Part shown: one piece after another, positions 1 through 10,795 of the stretch | Layout: each line of letters starts with the position of its first letter | Numbering within the stretch: the first letter of the stretch is position 1 | Assembly: GCA_003290165.1 (NCBI GenBank) | Contig: QNQO01002056.1 | Coordinates: 99,686-163,685, forward strand | Source: Berberis thunbergii | Taxonomy: Eukaryota; Streptophyta; Magnoliopsida; Ranunculales; Berberidaceae | Direction of reading: 5' to 3' | Length of the DNA stretch: 64,000 nucleotides | The notes under the pieces: model-generated | What the model was told of the DNA's origin: nothing | The model's database searches: none | Seen by the model: the letters and a program-made list of their open reading frames with translations, nothing else | Translations under genes and position numbers: made by a program

Positions 1-401
1 TCCCTCAGGATCAAAGGCCAGCATAAATTGTTTAGAAAGCTTTTTATACCTGTGAATTTTGCTGCCAGCATTTTTAACTAAGTGGATAGTTCCCTGTCAT
101 TCAACTTTTTTTTTCTATGGAGTGCTAACAAAGAGACTAACCATAGGGGATTCAGAAGACAGGCTTTGAAATGAAGAATTCAACTAAATTAATGGGAAAA
201 AAAATTCAACTCTAAACTGTTTCTTTCTTCTTTCTTTCTATTTCATCGGAAACAAGACATTGCATGGGAGCTATTATTTATTCAAGACATCTGGAATTCT
301 CCTTTCTTGATTAAGGAAACCAGCAATCCAAATGACAAATTTTCTGTGGTGTATGTCAACAGGAGGATAAAAGAATCATTTTCCTATTCAGAATGATAGA
401 T

Positions 402-1519
402 TTAAGTGTGATTTGGTGGTGTGCTCCATGTTTTTCTCTGCTCCTCAAAGCTTCCAATGACAGCAGACTGATTTTTGTTACCTAAAAGAGATGCAACGGT
501 ATGATAATACGACATAGGATCGACACTTTCCAGTACTATGATCGGCCTGCCATACTTTTTATCAGTTATAATCTGTCCATCTGTGGATGCATCACCTGTA
601 GCTAGAATCTTAACATGCTCAGCTTGCCAAGCTTGATTCAGATGTTGGTCACCACCCAAGAATACAGCACCAGCAATCTCTCCCAAAAATATATCCTGTA
701 GCATGTCAATAGTAAGAATAGGAACTTTTATCACATTGGTATATTTACAAATGGGTTTTACAATCCATGTGATTGTACCTATGATGCTTCTTCTGCAAAT
801 GCTGTAGCTTTGTTGGCAAATGCTGTAGCTTTGTTGGCAACTGCTGAACAAACCCAGCTTCTGGTGTCCGTTGAAGGTTCAAAATTTCAATTATATTAGA
901 AAAGGAACTAAGTTTGCGTTGGGCACTCAGTGGAATGAGTGTGACTTTGAGATTAGAATCTACCAGAGTCCTTGCAGCCAAGGGGTCTAGAAACATGTTC
1001 AGTTCTGCATATTTGTTTGAAGGAACAGTGAAAACATTTCCTTCGTCCTTCTTGTTATAATTTATGTGTCCCCCCGCTACATATACTTCCTGCAACAATT
1101 TAAACCCATAGAACCAAAAAGTTGATTTAGAAAATGCATGAAAATTACATATTTGAATCATAAAACACATTTACTTGATCAATGATAATCAGTGCGATAA
1201 ACAATTTATCAAGATGTTCTAAGGCTTCAACTAACCAGAGAATTTTTATATAAGCCTAAAACTCTATTGTTGACAAGTTCCAGCCAGAGAAAGAAAAACA
1301 GGAAAGCAGCTTACCTCAATCACTGAGCTCAAGTTTTTCTCTGAAAGAATAATCTGGGCTAAGTTACTCAGAGGTCCATTAGTCAACATGGTAATATTAG
1401 ACCCTGGTTCCAATGATTTACAATAGATTGCCAAACTTCAGATGGTAATGGTTGTCTCAGTTCCGGTTGCTCGGTATCCCTTGGAGCTCCGAATTTCACA
1501 GAATTTTCTGTGGTATACC
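402..1519 (-). pseudogene. Nucleoside hydrolase (NSH3-type) gene remnant, 3' exons only
   Basis: Three exon-like blocks read on the minus strand at about 1519-1313, 1089-761 and 695-402. They resemble the C-terminal half of plant apoplastic nucleoside hydrolases, which cleave inosine or adenosine into base and ribose. Visible family motifs are 'ENSVKFGAPRDTEQPELRQP', 'ITMLTNGPLSNLAQIIL', 'GNVFTVPSNKYAELNMFLD' and 'FLGEIAGAVFLGGD'. Splice-like sites fit: TTTCAG at the first block, GTAAGC after it, TTGCAG at the second and CTACAG at the third. No 5' exons for the signal peptide or the N-terminal Asp-rich motif are seen upstream. A one-base deletion near 1411-1425 shifts frame between 'EVWQSIV' and 'SLEPGSNITM'. 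A 21-bp unit at about 795-837 is tandemly duplicated and adds seven residues. The gene is truncated and broken; the family call rests on recalled similarity. Confidence 0.75.
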
Positions 1520-1570
1520 TGAAATGCAACTCCATTACAGGCCATGTAATCAATGAAGTGTACGAATACA

Positions 1571-2839
1571 TTTAAAAATCCTTTGTAAATGATTGAGAAT
1601 TTTTTTTTTTAAGATAACAACATCGATAAACTCAGCAAAAGACAAACAAGCGCAATAACTAGAATAGACAATTTAAATAACAAAATAATTAAGATTAGAA
1701 TCTAAGTTGAAGCTAAAAAAATTAAAATTTACGAACTAACAATTTCATAGAAAAAATAATTTTTATGAGCCTCAAATTTTGTATGAGTTGGATAATGGTA
1801 TATATTTTCATTGAATTCTATAGTTATTGTATATATATACCACTTGTGAACAAATATTTTTAATATTTGCAATTACATATAAAATTACATTGAAAATAAA
1901 AATTTAAGAGCAAGTCACAATAATAAAAATAGTAATTGTGAATAGCTATGAAAAAATCATAAAGAGGCCTGAAACAAATCTTTATTAAAATGCTATCGAT
2001 GCTATCGAGTTTGGACTTGATGAATGTAACCTATTTGTGTATGCTCTTCAAATGTGCCCATTCTTGCTTAAGAAATGATGCCAACTTTGGGATGACCAAA
2101 CTCACTACACTGTCTGCCATCTGTTTTACTCACTTTCTTTCTTTTGCTAACAATAGAGTTATGTATGTGAGACTGTTCTTGGTGCAATATTTATGTAGAA
2201 TTCTTAGTCATTTGTTAAAGACAAAGCATGCCAGGAGACAATTATTCATTGTATCTTTCTTTAAGCAAGAGGTGAAGATAAAAAAAGGAGCATCAAATCC
2301 CATCTTCAATATTTTTTTTTTCAAAATTTGGTTTACTCTATAATTTAGAATATCCCGTTATATATACAGACAATAAACCCTGTTATAATGTCTGTGCAGC
2401 CAGCCAGTATCTGATCATGATGAAACATGAAATTGTACATGTCTCCTATCTGTGGCCGGGTCATTCGCCTCAGGGACTACATTGTTAGTAGCTTCAGCTT
2501 ATATAGAAACAAAAAATGTTCTTTGCAGAGCTCATTACTTACTATCTCTCTACAGAAATTTTCTCCATTGCCTCTGTATTCTTGCTCAACAAATAATTAT
2601 GTTGTTTGTAGGCTGGTAATGGGTCATCTCATATACAATCAATTTCGCTACTAAATATCATTTGACATCATTAGTATCTAGTTAAATCTATAATTTGTTA
2701 CTATAACTTGCATCACAGATTTGTAGTTTGTTCTTAATCTATATCATTTGGTAATGCATAGTTTGCATAGGTCATTCGATTGGAACTCAGTCATTCAAAA
2801 GTTATTCAGCAAAAACTTGAAATAAGTAAGTTGTTCTGT
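1571..2839. other. AT-rich stretch with no recognisable gene
   Basis: Two plus-strand frames (1990-2343 and 2427-2654) are open but have no family resemblance, biased codon use or splice context that I can see. The stretch contains poly-A/T runs and no structured repeat that I noticed. Confidence 0.5.
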
Positions 2840-3490
2840 TGCGCCTTATTGCGGAAGCGGGTAGACACCAACAATTGCACACAAGTGCCACAAGGATCCA
2901 ATCAATTAAATAGAGCAACTAGTAATGAAAGAAATTAGAGAAAATTAAGAACATACCACAAGAGACACAAGGTTTACGTGGTTTAGCAAATTGCCTACGT
3001 CCACGGTGAGATGATTTCACTATATTCAAGAACAAGGTACAAGAAAATGACAATTCTCACACGATCTCTCAACAAGAGATGAAACAATTCAAGGAATTAT
3101 CTTTCTCCACACAATCTCTCAACAAGAGATGAAACAATTCAAGGGATTATCTTTCTCTATTCCCTGTGCTTCACAGTTTTTCTACATGGAATCATCTTAA
3201 ACAAAACACCTACAGTTCCTAGTATATATAGGAACAACAGTTTCCTGTTTCGCAGCAGTTTCCCGTTTCATAGCAGTTTCTTGTTTCCTAGAATTTATTT
3301 CCTGTTCAAAAAACAGTTTCCAGAAGTCCAAACAGTTTTTCCTATTTCAAACAGGAGTCCAAACAGTTTCCTGTTTCAAACACGTTTCCTATTTCACAAA
3401 ACAGTTATGTGTGTTGTTTCCTATTTCACATGTTCAAACAAACAAAATGGATGCAAGATCACCCTGTCAAGCAACATTAACAAACAACTT
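2840..3490 (-). mobile_element. LTR-retrotransposon (copia-like) LTR relic
   Basis: On the minus strand this stretch carries the phrase 'CACGTAAACCTTGTGTCTC' preceded by an equivalent of 'CGTGGACGTAGGCAA'. The same order of words occurs at the end of the intact copia LTR in this window (about 43,921-43,965 and 48,958-49,002), so this is an R/U5-like segment in reverse orientation. A 45-bp block around 3062-3155 ('CTCTCAACAAGAGATGAAAC') is tandemly duplicated. 3230-3400 holds diverged repeats of 'CAGTTTCCTGTTTC'. No internal coding region or second LTR is recognisable, so I call it a solo or degraded LTR. Confidence 0.5.
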
Positions 3491-3507
3491 TGTAGTACTC
3501 TCTTGAC

Positions 3508-4095
3508 TCAACTAGGTGGGGAAGCAGCTCTAGTTGGAGTGATGGAAGGATAACTGGGCTTGGTGGGTGCAACTGCAGTAATGTTAGGTGAAGGTGGAAC
3601 AGAATTAGCTGCTGAGAGCCAGGTTTTCGATGTGATAGCAGTATTGATCCCATGGCACTTGATAGTAGGGCTAGAACACACATTTGGTTTAACAATTTTC
3701 GTGTTGCCCACAAAGACATTTTCCCTCCCTCGGGTTGTTATGGAAATAGCCCTGTTCTGTACATTAACAGGGATAATGGTCCCTGTTGGGAGATGTCTAA
3801 GGTCATCGAATCTAAGACCAGTTGGAACAGAGTGGCTAAGCACAAAGTCTTGGAGACGTTCTGGAGTTACCACAAATAGGGACAATTCTACATCACTTGG
3901 GATGAAGAACGTCAACTCTTCACCATGCAAAGAGTGAGGATTGTTGCTGGTTTAAGCATCTGCAGAAGGATGACAAACCCAGTTTGATCTCATGTTTGAC
4001 AGAGCTCTTTGAAAATCTGCCTTGTTGGTTGGAGCTGCTAGTTACATCTCAAAGAGCGTGAACAAAGCAAGGAAGATCAAAATATCAAACCCCAT
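3508..4095 (-). pseudogene. Fasciclin-like (FAS1 domain) protein pseudogene
   Basis: The minus strand reads a hydrophobic signal-peptide-like start (ATG at 4093-4095, 'MGFDILIFLALFTLFEM'). A FAS1 domain follows with 'LTFFIPSDVELSL', 'LSHSVPTGLRFDDLRHLPTG' and 'GRENVFVGNTKIVKPNV', then a Pro/Ser/Thr-rich tail. This matches the plant secreted FAS1-domain family related to fasciclin-like arabinogalactan proteins, cell-surface proteins usually encoded without introns. It is broken: a TAA follows the signal peptide at about 4045, and at least two frameshifts occur between about 3995 and 3925, so only the FAS1 half stays open (3930-3508). An open frame on the opposite strand (3560-3937) is its shadow. 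Confidence 0.75.
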
Positions 4096-5208
4096 TTGGT
4101 ATGAGATGAAGTTTCTTTAAGTGAAAGTGTGTTTCGGATGAGTGAATATAGACGCGGATGAAAGGAAATTATAAGGAAGATTGCTAGCTTGGAGATGTAG
4201 GTTGTGCATGTAGTTTTTCTTCTCCTATATCTACATCATTTTGCAATTACTATGGGTATTTAGATTCATATACCAATCTTCTTGAGTATTATATGGTAAT
4301 TTAAAATGAAAATATCCCATAAAGTTATAATTGTTTTTGTTAATCTTAGCATTGTCTAGTAGCCGTAGGTGTTAGTTTAAAATGTTAAATGAGCTAGATA
4401 TAATTTTTTGAGGCAGGAGTACAATGTAGCATAACTCTAAGCACCGGTTCGATGTAGTGTTTTATACCACTTGTTGAGGTGCATGTGGGCGCACCCCTTG
4501 GTCACGATGCCCACCCATTAGATCCACTATGCCTTTTGAGATAAAGCCAGCAACCTCGTGTGGACATTGAGAGCTTTGTTGCTTCAATCTTGAACCCCAA
4601 CACAGATAGTGTGCATATGATTAGTGTAGAATGCACTATATGAAAGTAGTTGTATGAAGAACTTACAACTGACATATTTAACTAATTATCTGTTCGAAGT
4701 CTAATTAAATACTTTTTTTCTTTCTTTTTACTTGATCAATTCTAATTATCGGGTTCTTGTTTCAAAGTAGTGAATATGAAATGTCCTCTAGAATCAAAGT
4801 TAGATATGGAAAACTCTAGAATCAAAGGCTCCCCTCTGCACTCGGCCATCACAAAAATCCATAGCATCCTTCACCATTGATCCCGTTAAAAATGCATTAG
4901 AAACAAGAACAAGTGAGTTTTAGTGCTTCCTCTAGAATGTTGCTCTGTTGAACACAAGACTTGTCATCCGCTACTGAGTAACAAAGTATAAACAGTCTTA
5001 GCTGCATATCTAGCAATAGAAAGGTTATCTATCCTTCTGTGTTCAAAGATCAGCTCAGATGCTGCTTTAGTAAGGTTTGCTTCTATTGTAAACGCTCCAT
5101 GTTGTTCTATCTGCCACAATAACTCCATATCCATTTCACATATTCAACTATTATTATTACACTGCTATTTGTTTTGTTGCTCTTGTTCTAAATGCAAAGG
5201 GTTGATGT
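4096..5208. other. Stretch without a recognised gene
   Basis: I see no open frame with family resemblance. A short GC-richer patch at about 4440-4560 stands out from the AT-rich surroundings but has no recognisable coding or terminal-repeat structure. Confidence 0.45.
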
Positions 5209-5380
5209 TTTTTTTTTGGAAAGTGAGTTAGGTTTTTACAGGATCTCATAACCTATCAATAAGGTATGACCTACAGGTCAACACTATAAAAAAGTAACCA
5301 TGCCGGGTCTCGAACCTAAGACGTGAAGGATAAACCCACAAAGCCATAACCACTCGACCATAACCCATTGGCACAAACAG
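5209..5380 (-). mobile_element. tRNA-derived SINE
   Basis: Read on the minus strand, the element starts near 5380 and shows a pol III A box 'TGGTCGAGTGG', then about 33 bases later a B box 'GGTTCGAGACC', then 100 bp of unrelated body and a poly(A) tail (poly-T at 5208-5217 on the plus strand). Flanks are near-matching direct repeats, 'GGTTGATGTT' (about 5200) and 'AGTTGATATT' (about 5380), as expected of target-primed integration. Length of about 170 bp and architecture fit plant tRNA-derived SINEs. A degenerate tRNA gene is unlikely because the acceptor stem does not pair. Confidence 0.75.
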
Positions 5381-5520
5381 TTGATATTAAGACACTCAGT
5401 CTTCAAACCTCCCAAATATAATTGAATCTAACAATTTTTAGAAGATGATGATTTTATCCCTTAATTAAATTGGATGGAACGAATAATTTTGTTTTAGTCA
5501 AGTAACACTGGATTCAGATT

Positions 5521-6117
5521 TTGAAACAGACTATTGTAGCAGTTTGGGCCAAAAGGATGCCAAGTTTTGTACAAAATGACCATGCATGTCTCTTAATCAG
5601 CCACACAGTGTGTGCCTATCCCATGTCAGACTTGGTTAACACTGCAGCTAAGAATACTGGTCTGCCATGGATGTGCGCAACCAAAGGTGGTGGTGGAATT
5701 AAGCTTATCCCATGTCAGACTTGTAGTACTATTTCCACAATTATTTGTGGTGGTGGAATTAATCTTCTCAAAGTCTTGTATTTTGAAGATGCTAGTTTGG
5801 CTGAATTCCCCGGCCGTGATGTCTTTGAGATATCTACGTTGAAGATTCTTGACTTGCGTGAGGAAGATGCAACTTCTGTTCTCGCTTCTGTCGAGAAGAT
5901 GAAACATTTGCGACTTCTATCGATCCTAAATTCTGGAGATATTAACTCCATTGGTAATTTTGAAGCAAAATGTCATCCTCCTCCTCCTATGCCTCAATAC
6001 TTATGTGTATTTGCGAGAATGAAGGGGAGCACTCCAACTGATTGGATTTGCTCACTTGAGATAGATCAAGATTCTCTTAAAAGATTATTCTCAGAAACTG
6101 AGAATTTAAAATGGTAA
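5521..6117 (+). pseudogene. CNL resistance-gene LRR fragment
   Basis: From about 5686 the frame matches the LRR start of the intact CNL at 13.36 kb: 'GGGINLLKVLYFEDASLAEF', 'LREEDATSVLASVEKMKHLR' and 'RMKGSTPTDWICSLE' all have close counterparts there. The middle LRRs between 'LAEFPG' and 'LREED' are deleted, and homology stops after 'WICSLE' at about 6060. The phrase 'GGTGGTGGAATTAAGCTT' is locally repeated at 5686 and 5746. The first 55 codons of the frame are not CNL and remain unidentified. This is a truncated, rearranged copy, not a functional gene. Confidence 0.8.
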
Positions 6118-6475
6118 TTTAGATTTTAGGTCCAATCATAATTTGTACAGTTTAGGATTTATTTCGAATTACTTAAGAGTCCGGAGCACCTTTAGTACAT
6201 TCGTCAACATCTGGTTAGAGTTTTGCTACAACCAAAATTTTGCACAGAAAAAAAAATCTAAGGTTGGACAAAAATAGGACCCAAACTCAAGTTAGTGGAA
6301 ACAAGTTTCAAATCGTTGTCAACTTACCTTTTATCTTTAATTTATTCTCATCTATCACTTTGCTTTACGACCACCACTAACATTTAAAATAATGTAAAAC
6401 CAAGTCAAAAAGATTGTCTCCACCTTATAATTATTGCATTGATACATCATTCAATTAAGTTTTATCTATATATAT

Positions 6476-6640
6476 ATGGAGGATATCTTTTGTTTACAAA
6501 TCAAACAAGCCATCATTGCTAACATTCCAGTAAGAAGGATAAAAAAAAATGACAGTATTGTGAGTTTAGTTATTAAAACACTTGGATCACTGATCAAAGA
6601 TGAAAAGTTCTTGCAGAAAAATTTTCATGTAACTATAGAC
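6476..6640 (+). pseudogene. CNL 5' end remnant (coiled-coil start)
   Basis: The frame contains 'SIVSLVIKTLGSLIKDEKFL', which lines up with the N-terminus of the CNL at 13,363. The 5' leader is also conserved ('TTTACAAATCAAACAAGCC'). The start is destroyed: compared with the paralogues, four bases are missing directly after ATGAC, so the ATG at about 6549 reads into a stop. Similarity ends after about 30 codons, and an ABCC fragment in the opposite orientation follows within about 110 bp. Confidence 0.75.
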
Positions 6641-6746
6641 AAACTGACCTCCCAAATCTGTTCATTTGTGTACTCTTCAAGTGGATCCAAATTACTTCGT
6701 ACAGTCCCCTCAAACATGGTTGGGTTTTTGCGAAATTATGTTTAAT

Positions 6747-6960
6747 CTAAAGCGCAAGTCGTGCAATTAATCCAATTGTTGAGATATTGATACCATCTAT
6801 CAAAATTTGACCTGCGGCAGGTTCAACTATGCGGAAGAGTGTCTGAATGAGTCTTAATTTACCACTGCCTGTTATCCCAGTCTTCATCCCTCCACAAAAA
6901 AGCACGTCAAACCTCGCAACACTAGTGGCATTTGCAGGGCATATCGAACTTGCATTAAAA
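6747..6960 (-). pseudogene. ABCC transporter fragment (second nucleotide-binding domain)
   Basis: The minus strand reads '[16 protein letters not shown]', a damaged Walker A region ('[20 protein letters not shown]') and '[20 protein letters not shown]'. This order is typical of NBD2 in plant ABCC (MRP-type) vacuolar transporters. The Walker A consensus is altered (the expected GRTGSGKST is shortened), and both ends are lost. It is a third ABCC relic beside CNL pieces, like those at 49-51 kb and 63 kb, which supports an ancestral CNL-ABCC duplication unit. Confidence 0.75.
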
Positions 6961-7593
6961 AACCTGGATTATTAGAACAGGGTGCATATAACCTCGTGAA
7001 TATAAAATCAACTTTGATTGGGTGATCCAAACTCAAATCTCTCTTCTTTTTTTTATTTGAAGCCTAATTATACATTCAAAACAAGCCAATGGAAACATTC
7101 ATTAATTATATAATACATAAGCTCTTAAAATATTTTATTTGAAGTCCTCCAATTATCTATAAATTATAAAAAGCCCTACTTGGATTTCTCATTTTACCGT
7201 TCACATTTACATTTTTACAATCAAAACGAGCCATTCTCAATTGTTGATTACCCCTAACATAAATTATTTAAAGTTCCTTATTTATTTATAAATTATACAT
7301 AGACCTTTAATATTATATATAATTATTTTCTAGAAAATCAATAATAAATTTTGCTTATTATTGAATTGTTGTAATAAAATAAAAATTATTGAATATCCGC
7401 ACATTTAGAGCGCATCAACATCCTAATTTATTTTAATGGTTGTAGTACATAACAATACACTCGCATTTCAAGACTTACTAATGTGTAACTTTGGCTTTAT
7501 TTTTTTATTCTACCCCAAATTTTGGTTTCTCTAATCTAAAACATGAAACAGTCTCATTTAATGGATAAAAAAGAAATGGGTCGGGATCCCGGT
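6961..7593. other. AT-rich intergenic stretch
   Basis: No gene or repeat is recognised. A/T runs dominate and no frame is informative. Confidence 0.5.
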
Positions 7594-8308
7594 ACTCAAA
7601 ATCCATCCCAAAAATAGGATCTCAGATTGGTTTTGATCTAACGGATACAAATGATAATAAACAATGAGTTGGTTTAACCAATTAAAAATGGCAACTAGTT
7701 ATAGCGATTGATTTTGTTTTCTAAAACTATTTAAATAAACATGATTCTCCAATTTTTCTCTTTCTCTTCCGACTTTTCTCCTTTTCTCCATTAGTAAAAG
7801 TACAAAACAATTGCTAAGTAATCTAAAATTCTATTGTTATCTTCTTTATTTTTTAATTAATCTATGTCTTTCTTAGAGTCTATAATCAATGTCTTTACAA
7901 TATGTGGTACACCAAGAACTTCTGAAAGAAAATTAATTTAGAAGAACTCAATTGAAGAATTTAGCACAAGATATAAAATTGCAATGAACTTTATCAAGAA
8001 TTTGCAACGAACTGGATGTATATAAAACATAAGGAAGTTCTGAAACATCTAAAGAAAGAGTAGTTGGGTACCTCGCAAAAACGAAGAAGAAGAATATGAA
8101 AATTAAGATATAAAAACGTACCATATTAAAAAAGAGATCATATAATTTTTATAATATATAATCTTTTAGGAAACAAAATTAATTGGATTGGCTCAACTAT
8201 ACCTAGTTGCCTTATTTAATTGGTTGAGCCAACTCATTATTTATTATCATTGTTATCCGTCGGATCAAAACCAATCTGAAAGCCTATTATTTGGGTTGGA
8301 TTTTGAGT
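7594..8308. mobile_element. Long-TIR non-autonomous DNA element (about 715 bp)
   Basis: About 130-145 bp at 7594-7735 is an imperfect inverted copy of 8161-8308. The outer words are 'ACTCAAAATCCATCCCAAAA' and, on the other strand, 'ACTCAAAATCCAACCC'. Inside the arms 'CAGATTGGTTTTGATC' and 'AATGAGTTGG' also recur inverted. The central 430 bp is AT-rich with no coding potential. No clear target-site duplication was found, so the superfamily is unknown. Its right edge abuts an LTR fragment. Confidence 0.6.
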
Positions 8309-8520
8309 CAAGACAGCACACAAAAGGCCCAATTACAGCAGCATAAACAACGTGAAAGGCAGCATACACATAGCGTGAGCAGCAGGCCATTGAACGTGTG
8401 AATAGGCTGCGAGCATAGCGTGAAATAGGCTATGATTCGATGTGCGTGCAACTTGAAACAGTAGCAAAGTAGAAGGATTGGAATCAGGTGATTTCAAGTG
8501 TTCTTCATTTGCAAATAGGT
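8306..8520 (+). mobile_element. Copia LTR fragment
   Basis: This 210-bp stretch matches 10,983-11,190, which lies inside the LTR that follows the copia RNase H fragment. Shared words include 'ACAACGTGAAAGGCA', 'AATAGGCTATGATTCG' and 'AGTAGAAGGATTGGAATC'. It could be what remains of the 5' LTR of the element whose 3' end lies at 10.3-11.4 kb, or an independent relic. Confidence 0.6.
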
Positions 8521-8534
8521 GTAAATTATATTGA

Positions 8535-8698
8535 AAATTCTACGGGGCGAGGGGGAGGGAGCGAGGGCGGCACGAAGGAGGGGGTATAACCGCCCATCTC
8601 CCTTTAGATGAGTGACAGTGCACATCTCAAGAAATGGGCAGTTACACCCCTTCTTCGCTCCACCCTCACGCCTTCCCCCTCGCTCCCTAGACTTACTC
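8535..8698. mobile_element. Foldback MITE, copy 1
   Basis: The arms are inverted ('CGAGGGGGAGGGAGCGAGGG' near the left; 'CCCCCTCGCTCCCTAG' near the right), with further inverted pairs inside ('GGGCGGTTATACCCCC'-like). It is flanked by a long direct repeat, 'AAATTATATTGAA', at 8523-8535 and 8699-8711. The terminal 'AAAATTCTA' word is shared with the copies at 11.6 and 49.6 kb. It is non-coding and resembles Mutator-type MITEs, though those usually make 9-11 bp duplications. Confidence 0.7.
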
Positions 8699-9025
8699 AA
8701 ATTATATTGAATATCACATACCACCAAATTATTGATACCTTTAACTACAATTTTTGAGTTATAATTTTACACATGATACTTGATTTGAAGGCCTTTGAGA
8801 GGATGCGGGAACATGATACTTGGAATTATAGGAGCCTATCAATAAATTTACACATTTAACATGATCCCAATAATGACGAGGAGATCTTCATAAGACACAA
8901 TATTATACTTAAATACTATTTCATATTTTTATTTTCTTAATCAAGTATTATATCATGATTCATCACCTACCCGGCACGTTATGAGTCAAGCAAAAGTAAA
9001 CTTAAAGTGGTGGAAATTGGAAAAA

Positions 9026-9180
9026 TGTTTTTTCTAAACATCGAGGAAACGCGTGAGGGAGTGGGTGTGACCTTTCATCCCCTTGAGATGCACGCTTTCA
9101 CGAATCTCAAGGGGAATGAGTATTAACACCCCCTCCCTCGCCCATTTCCTCATGCGTTTCCTTGACGCGCAGAAGGGCTC
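9026..9180. mobile_element. Foldback MITE, copy 2
   Basis: A 155-bp palindrome-like insert is flanked by the 9-bp direct repeat TTGGAAAAA (9017-9025 and 9181-9189). The arms pair around 'CTTGAGATGCACG' / 'GAATCTCAAGGGG'. Its right end 'AGAAGGGCTC' matches the right end of the copy at 49.6 kb ('AGAAGGGCTA'), so both belong to one family. Confidence 0.75.
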
Positions 9181-9189
9181 TTGGAAAAA

Positions 9190-10020
9190 AGATAAACAAG
9201 TTCTAAAAAAAAACTATAAACTTGTGCGTGCCAGTAATCCCATGTGAAACAACCCACAGTTGTGTTGTTCTGTTGCCCTTCACATAGATTCCCCCATCAG
9301 TTTCACCCTCACTTCAATCTCATCCCTACCAAAAAATCTAGAGAGCGATGCTCCCTAGTACCAGGACAGCGCCAGGGTGTTTTTTTATGCGTGTGATTGG
9401 GGTGTTATGAGCATCTCTAGAATGATGGAGAGTATTAGGCCTGGTCTGACTCTCTAGACAAGTTCTTATATTTTGAAGTTACGAAATCTCTTTATGTCAA
9501 TATTTTTTTAAATAATTATTTAAATCTCCATATATTTTAACATGTTATAATGTTATTTTATTATCAAAATTTTGTTAGATAAGTGATTTTTATGTAATAT
9601 GTAGTCTGTGTGACACTATAGGTCATATTAGACTTTTTATGTGGTATTTAAGATTTTAAAATGCATAACTTACATTATTAAATTAGAAAGGCAACGACTA
9701 CTCCACACCACCATATATACTGTCTCACACCATTACACACTCTCACACCACTTGCTTTATTTTTATACCATCACTACTCTCCCACACCACCAATATAAAC
9801 AGGCATCCACTCTCTCCTCCAATCAAAATCGAATTCTTCCCTTTTTGCCCTAATTGAATCTTCCCTTTCTGTTCCACTCTCTTCCCTATTCGATTGGTTC
9901 GATATATAGCTCTCCCCCTTCTCTTGCTGCTTTACTCTCTCCCCTATTTGATTGGTTGGATTGCTTCACCATCGGCTCCACTCTCGCCCTCACTCTATCG
10001 CTTTACCACCTGTTGAAAAA
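9190..10020. other. Non-coding stretch with pyrimidine-rich segment
   Basis: No gene recognised. 9690-9990 is rich in C/T with repeated 'CTCACACCA' and 'CTCTCCCCTATT..GATTGGTT' words, possibly promoter-like or a degraded element; nothing firmer can be said. Confidence 0.4.
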
Positions 10021-10149
10021 ACAGTAACATAAAAATATGGTAACATTCGACCAATTTAAATCCTCAATTGAGACAGTTTCTCAAGGTCATTAAAACACGA
10101 AAATTGTAGTACTCTGAGTTATCTAATAAACACAATTTGAATCACTTAA

Positions 10150-10645
10150 AAATGTTTTGAAATAAACAAATTATGGTCATTTACAGTCTACAGTTGTTTT
10201 TCTACTACTGAAGCAAAGTTGGAAGTCTCACTTGAAAATGTTTTGAAATAAACAAATTATTGTTTTAATTGGCGATGGGTCCGGTGAATTGGAAGTCTCA
10301 GGTACAGTATACAGTTGCTTTGTCTACTACTGAAGCAGAGTACATAGCTCTATCAGAGGCGATGAAGGAAGCCATCTGACTTCGAGGCTTGATTAGTAAT
10401 TTGGGTGTTACTCAGGATGATGTGACAGTCAGAGTGCTATCCATTTGGCGAAGAACCAAGTTCATCATGCGCGAACGAAGCACATTGATGTGCGATATCA
10501 TTTTCTGAGGGATGTCATCGAGGATGGCGAGGTTCCCTTGGAGAATGTGAGTACTAAAGACAACTCAGCTGACATGTTGACAAAAGTGGTTCTAGGAATC
10601 AAATTTGAGCATTGTCTCAACTTGATCAGGCTCTCTCAGTGTTGA
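10150..10645 (+). pseudogene. Ty1/copia RNase H fragment
   Basis: The end of a copia polyprotein: 'AVALSTTEAEYIAL'-type RNase H residues followed by 'HLAKNQVHHARTKHIDVRYH' and 'DMLTKVV...CLNLIRLSQC', closely matching 47,870-48,205 of the intact element. The conserved 'AIWLRGL' region contains a stop (TGA at about 10,378), and sequence is missing before 'QSAIHLAK'. Upstream, 10,147-10,340 is a scrambled duplication: 'AAATGTTTTGAAATAAAC' and 'CTACTACTGAAGCA' each occur twice. Confidence 0.85.
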
Positions 10646-10795
10646 CACCCCAGGGGGGTAGGGCCCTTAGGGGCATGTCGTTGATTTCTAGACCAAAAAA
10701 TAGGTCTTGGCGGTTTTTCATGCCAAGGTGGAAATGTTTATGTGGTTGTTTGTGATGCTTGTGTGGTAATCTGAAATTTTTCGTCAAGGTGGAGA

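Noticed and set aside
3560..3937. 125-codon plus-strand frame
   Set aside because: It is the exact complement of the FAS1 pseudogene, whose minus-strand reading has the family motifs.
5521..5680. Possible beta-galactosidase-like resemblance of 'NTAAKNTGLPWMCA' before the LRR fragment
   Set aside because: Too short, with no second motif nearby; left as unidentified sequence.
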